DNA from: Solimonas sp.
Lineage (GTDB): Bacteria; Pseudomonadota; Gammaproteobacteria; Nevskiales; Nevskiaceae
Direction of reading: 5' to 3'
Assembly: GCA_030149365.1 (NCBI GenBank)
Contig: JASBRP010000057.1
Coordinates: forward strand, 38,727-102,726
Length of the DNA stretch: 64,000 nt
The first letter of the stretch is position 1, and every line of letters starts with the position of its first letter. The position numbers and the translations under genes are program-made. Below are positions 63,887 through 64,000 of the stretch, piece after piece. Under the pieces are notes generated by a model. The model saw only the letters and a program-made list of their open reading frames with translations, did no database searches and was not told the DNA's origin.

Positions 63887-64000
63887 TGTTCATCCGGCTG
63901 TGTTGATGGGAATCTGAGGTTGTCGAGACTTCAACCCCATCAGCAGGGAGCCGGATGAACAGCCACGAGAATGCCCGACTGACGCCCAAAGGACGAGCCC
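63887..64000 (+). mobile_element. IS481-family insertion sequence, left end (cut by window edge)
   Basis: The element appears to begin at TGTTCATCCGGCT (63887). This is repeated inverted at 63949-63961, around the transposase start. An inner TGATGGG/CCCATCA pair (63904-63910 with 63936-63942) strengthens the hairpin. The right end lies outside the window, so element length and target duplication cannot be checked. Confidence 0.75.
63955..64000 (+). CDS. IS481-family transposase, N-terminal fragment
   Basis: The first 15 codons read MNSHENARLTPKGRA, the conserved start of IS481-family transposases, which continue into a helix-turn-helix and an RVE-type DDE domain. Only the start is in the window. 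The start codon is inside the right arm of a 13-bp inverted repeat, which could limit translation. Confidence 0.75.
   Translation, partial: MNSHENARLTPKGRA

Overview
The window is a 64 kb piece of a high-GC proteobacterial chromosome, densely packed with genes. The neighbourhood ftsY-ftsE-ftsX-rpoH, an rpoH controlled by a CIRCE element and a sigma-32-type promoter, the 4Fe-4S type ilvD, OMPLA, OmpW and an IS481-family element point to a gammaproteobacterium, most likely in or near Xanthomonadales/Nevskiales. That placement is an inference from gene content. I saw no tRNA, rRNA, CRISPR array or prophage.

Region 1 (1-9.7 kb) holds a truncated OmpW porin, a DUF2505 protein, an alpha/beta hydrolase, a small unknown protein, a complete RND efflux operon (TetR regulator, TolC-like channel, lipoprotein adaptor, HAE1-type pump) with a candidate operator, and a SnoaL-like protein whose tail runs into an intergenic repeat.

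Region 2 (9.7-24.5 kb) is the most unusual part. Six minus-strand genes, overlapping or separated by at most 7 nt, encode: an FAD oxidoreductase fused to two cyclic-nucleotide domains and a four-cluster ferredoxin; a b-type-cytochrome-like membrane protein; an FHA-transmembrane-decaheme protein; a lipoprotein with two HbpS/GlcG-like domains; an outer-membrane barrel with a FimV/LysM-like N-terminus; and a secreted decaheme protein with a C-terminal beta-propeller. A divergent gene encodes a periplasmic protein with five predicted haems. Together they look like a trans-envelope electron conduit with 25 predicted c-type haems and built-in regulatory domains. I do not recognise it as a described system.

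Region 3 (24.5-31.6 kb) carries a red-light signalling operon (haem oxygenase, bacteriophytochrome, response regulator, hybrid kinase), an outer-membrane phospholipase and an orphan AbiEi-type antitoxin/regulator beside an AT-rich spacer.

Region 4 (32-54 kb) is mostly housekeeping and small metabolic genes: a membrane adenylate cyclase, a thioredoxin-fold protein with a DsbD-like partner, DUF2845/DUF1499 proteins, an SGNH lipoprotein, a response regulator with a long coiled coil, a 19-residue Lys/Ala-rich microprotein gene, an rRNA methyltransferase, dusB, hydrolases, ilvD with a divergent LysR regulator, gloA, two short-chain dehydrogenases and others.

Region 5 (54-64 kb) contains rpoH, ftsX, ftsE, ftsY, a DedA-PAP2-LssY fusion with an apparently dead phosphatase domain, hemL, thiE, thiD, a secreted propeller-like protein, and the left end of an IS481-family insertion sequence. 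Several fold-back repeats (9.1, 33.4, 49.1 and 56.8 kb) lie between genes.
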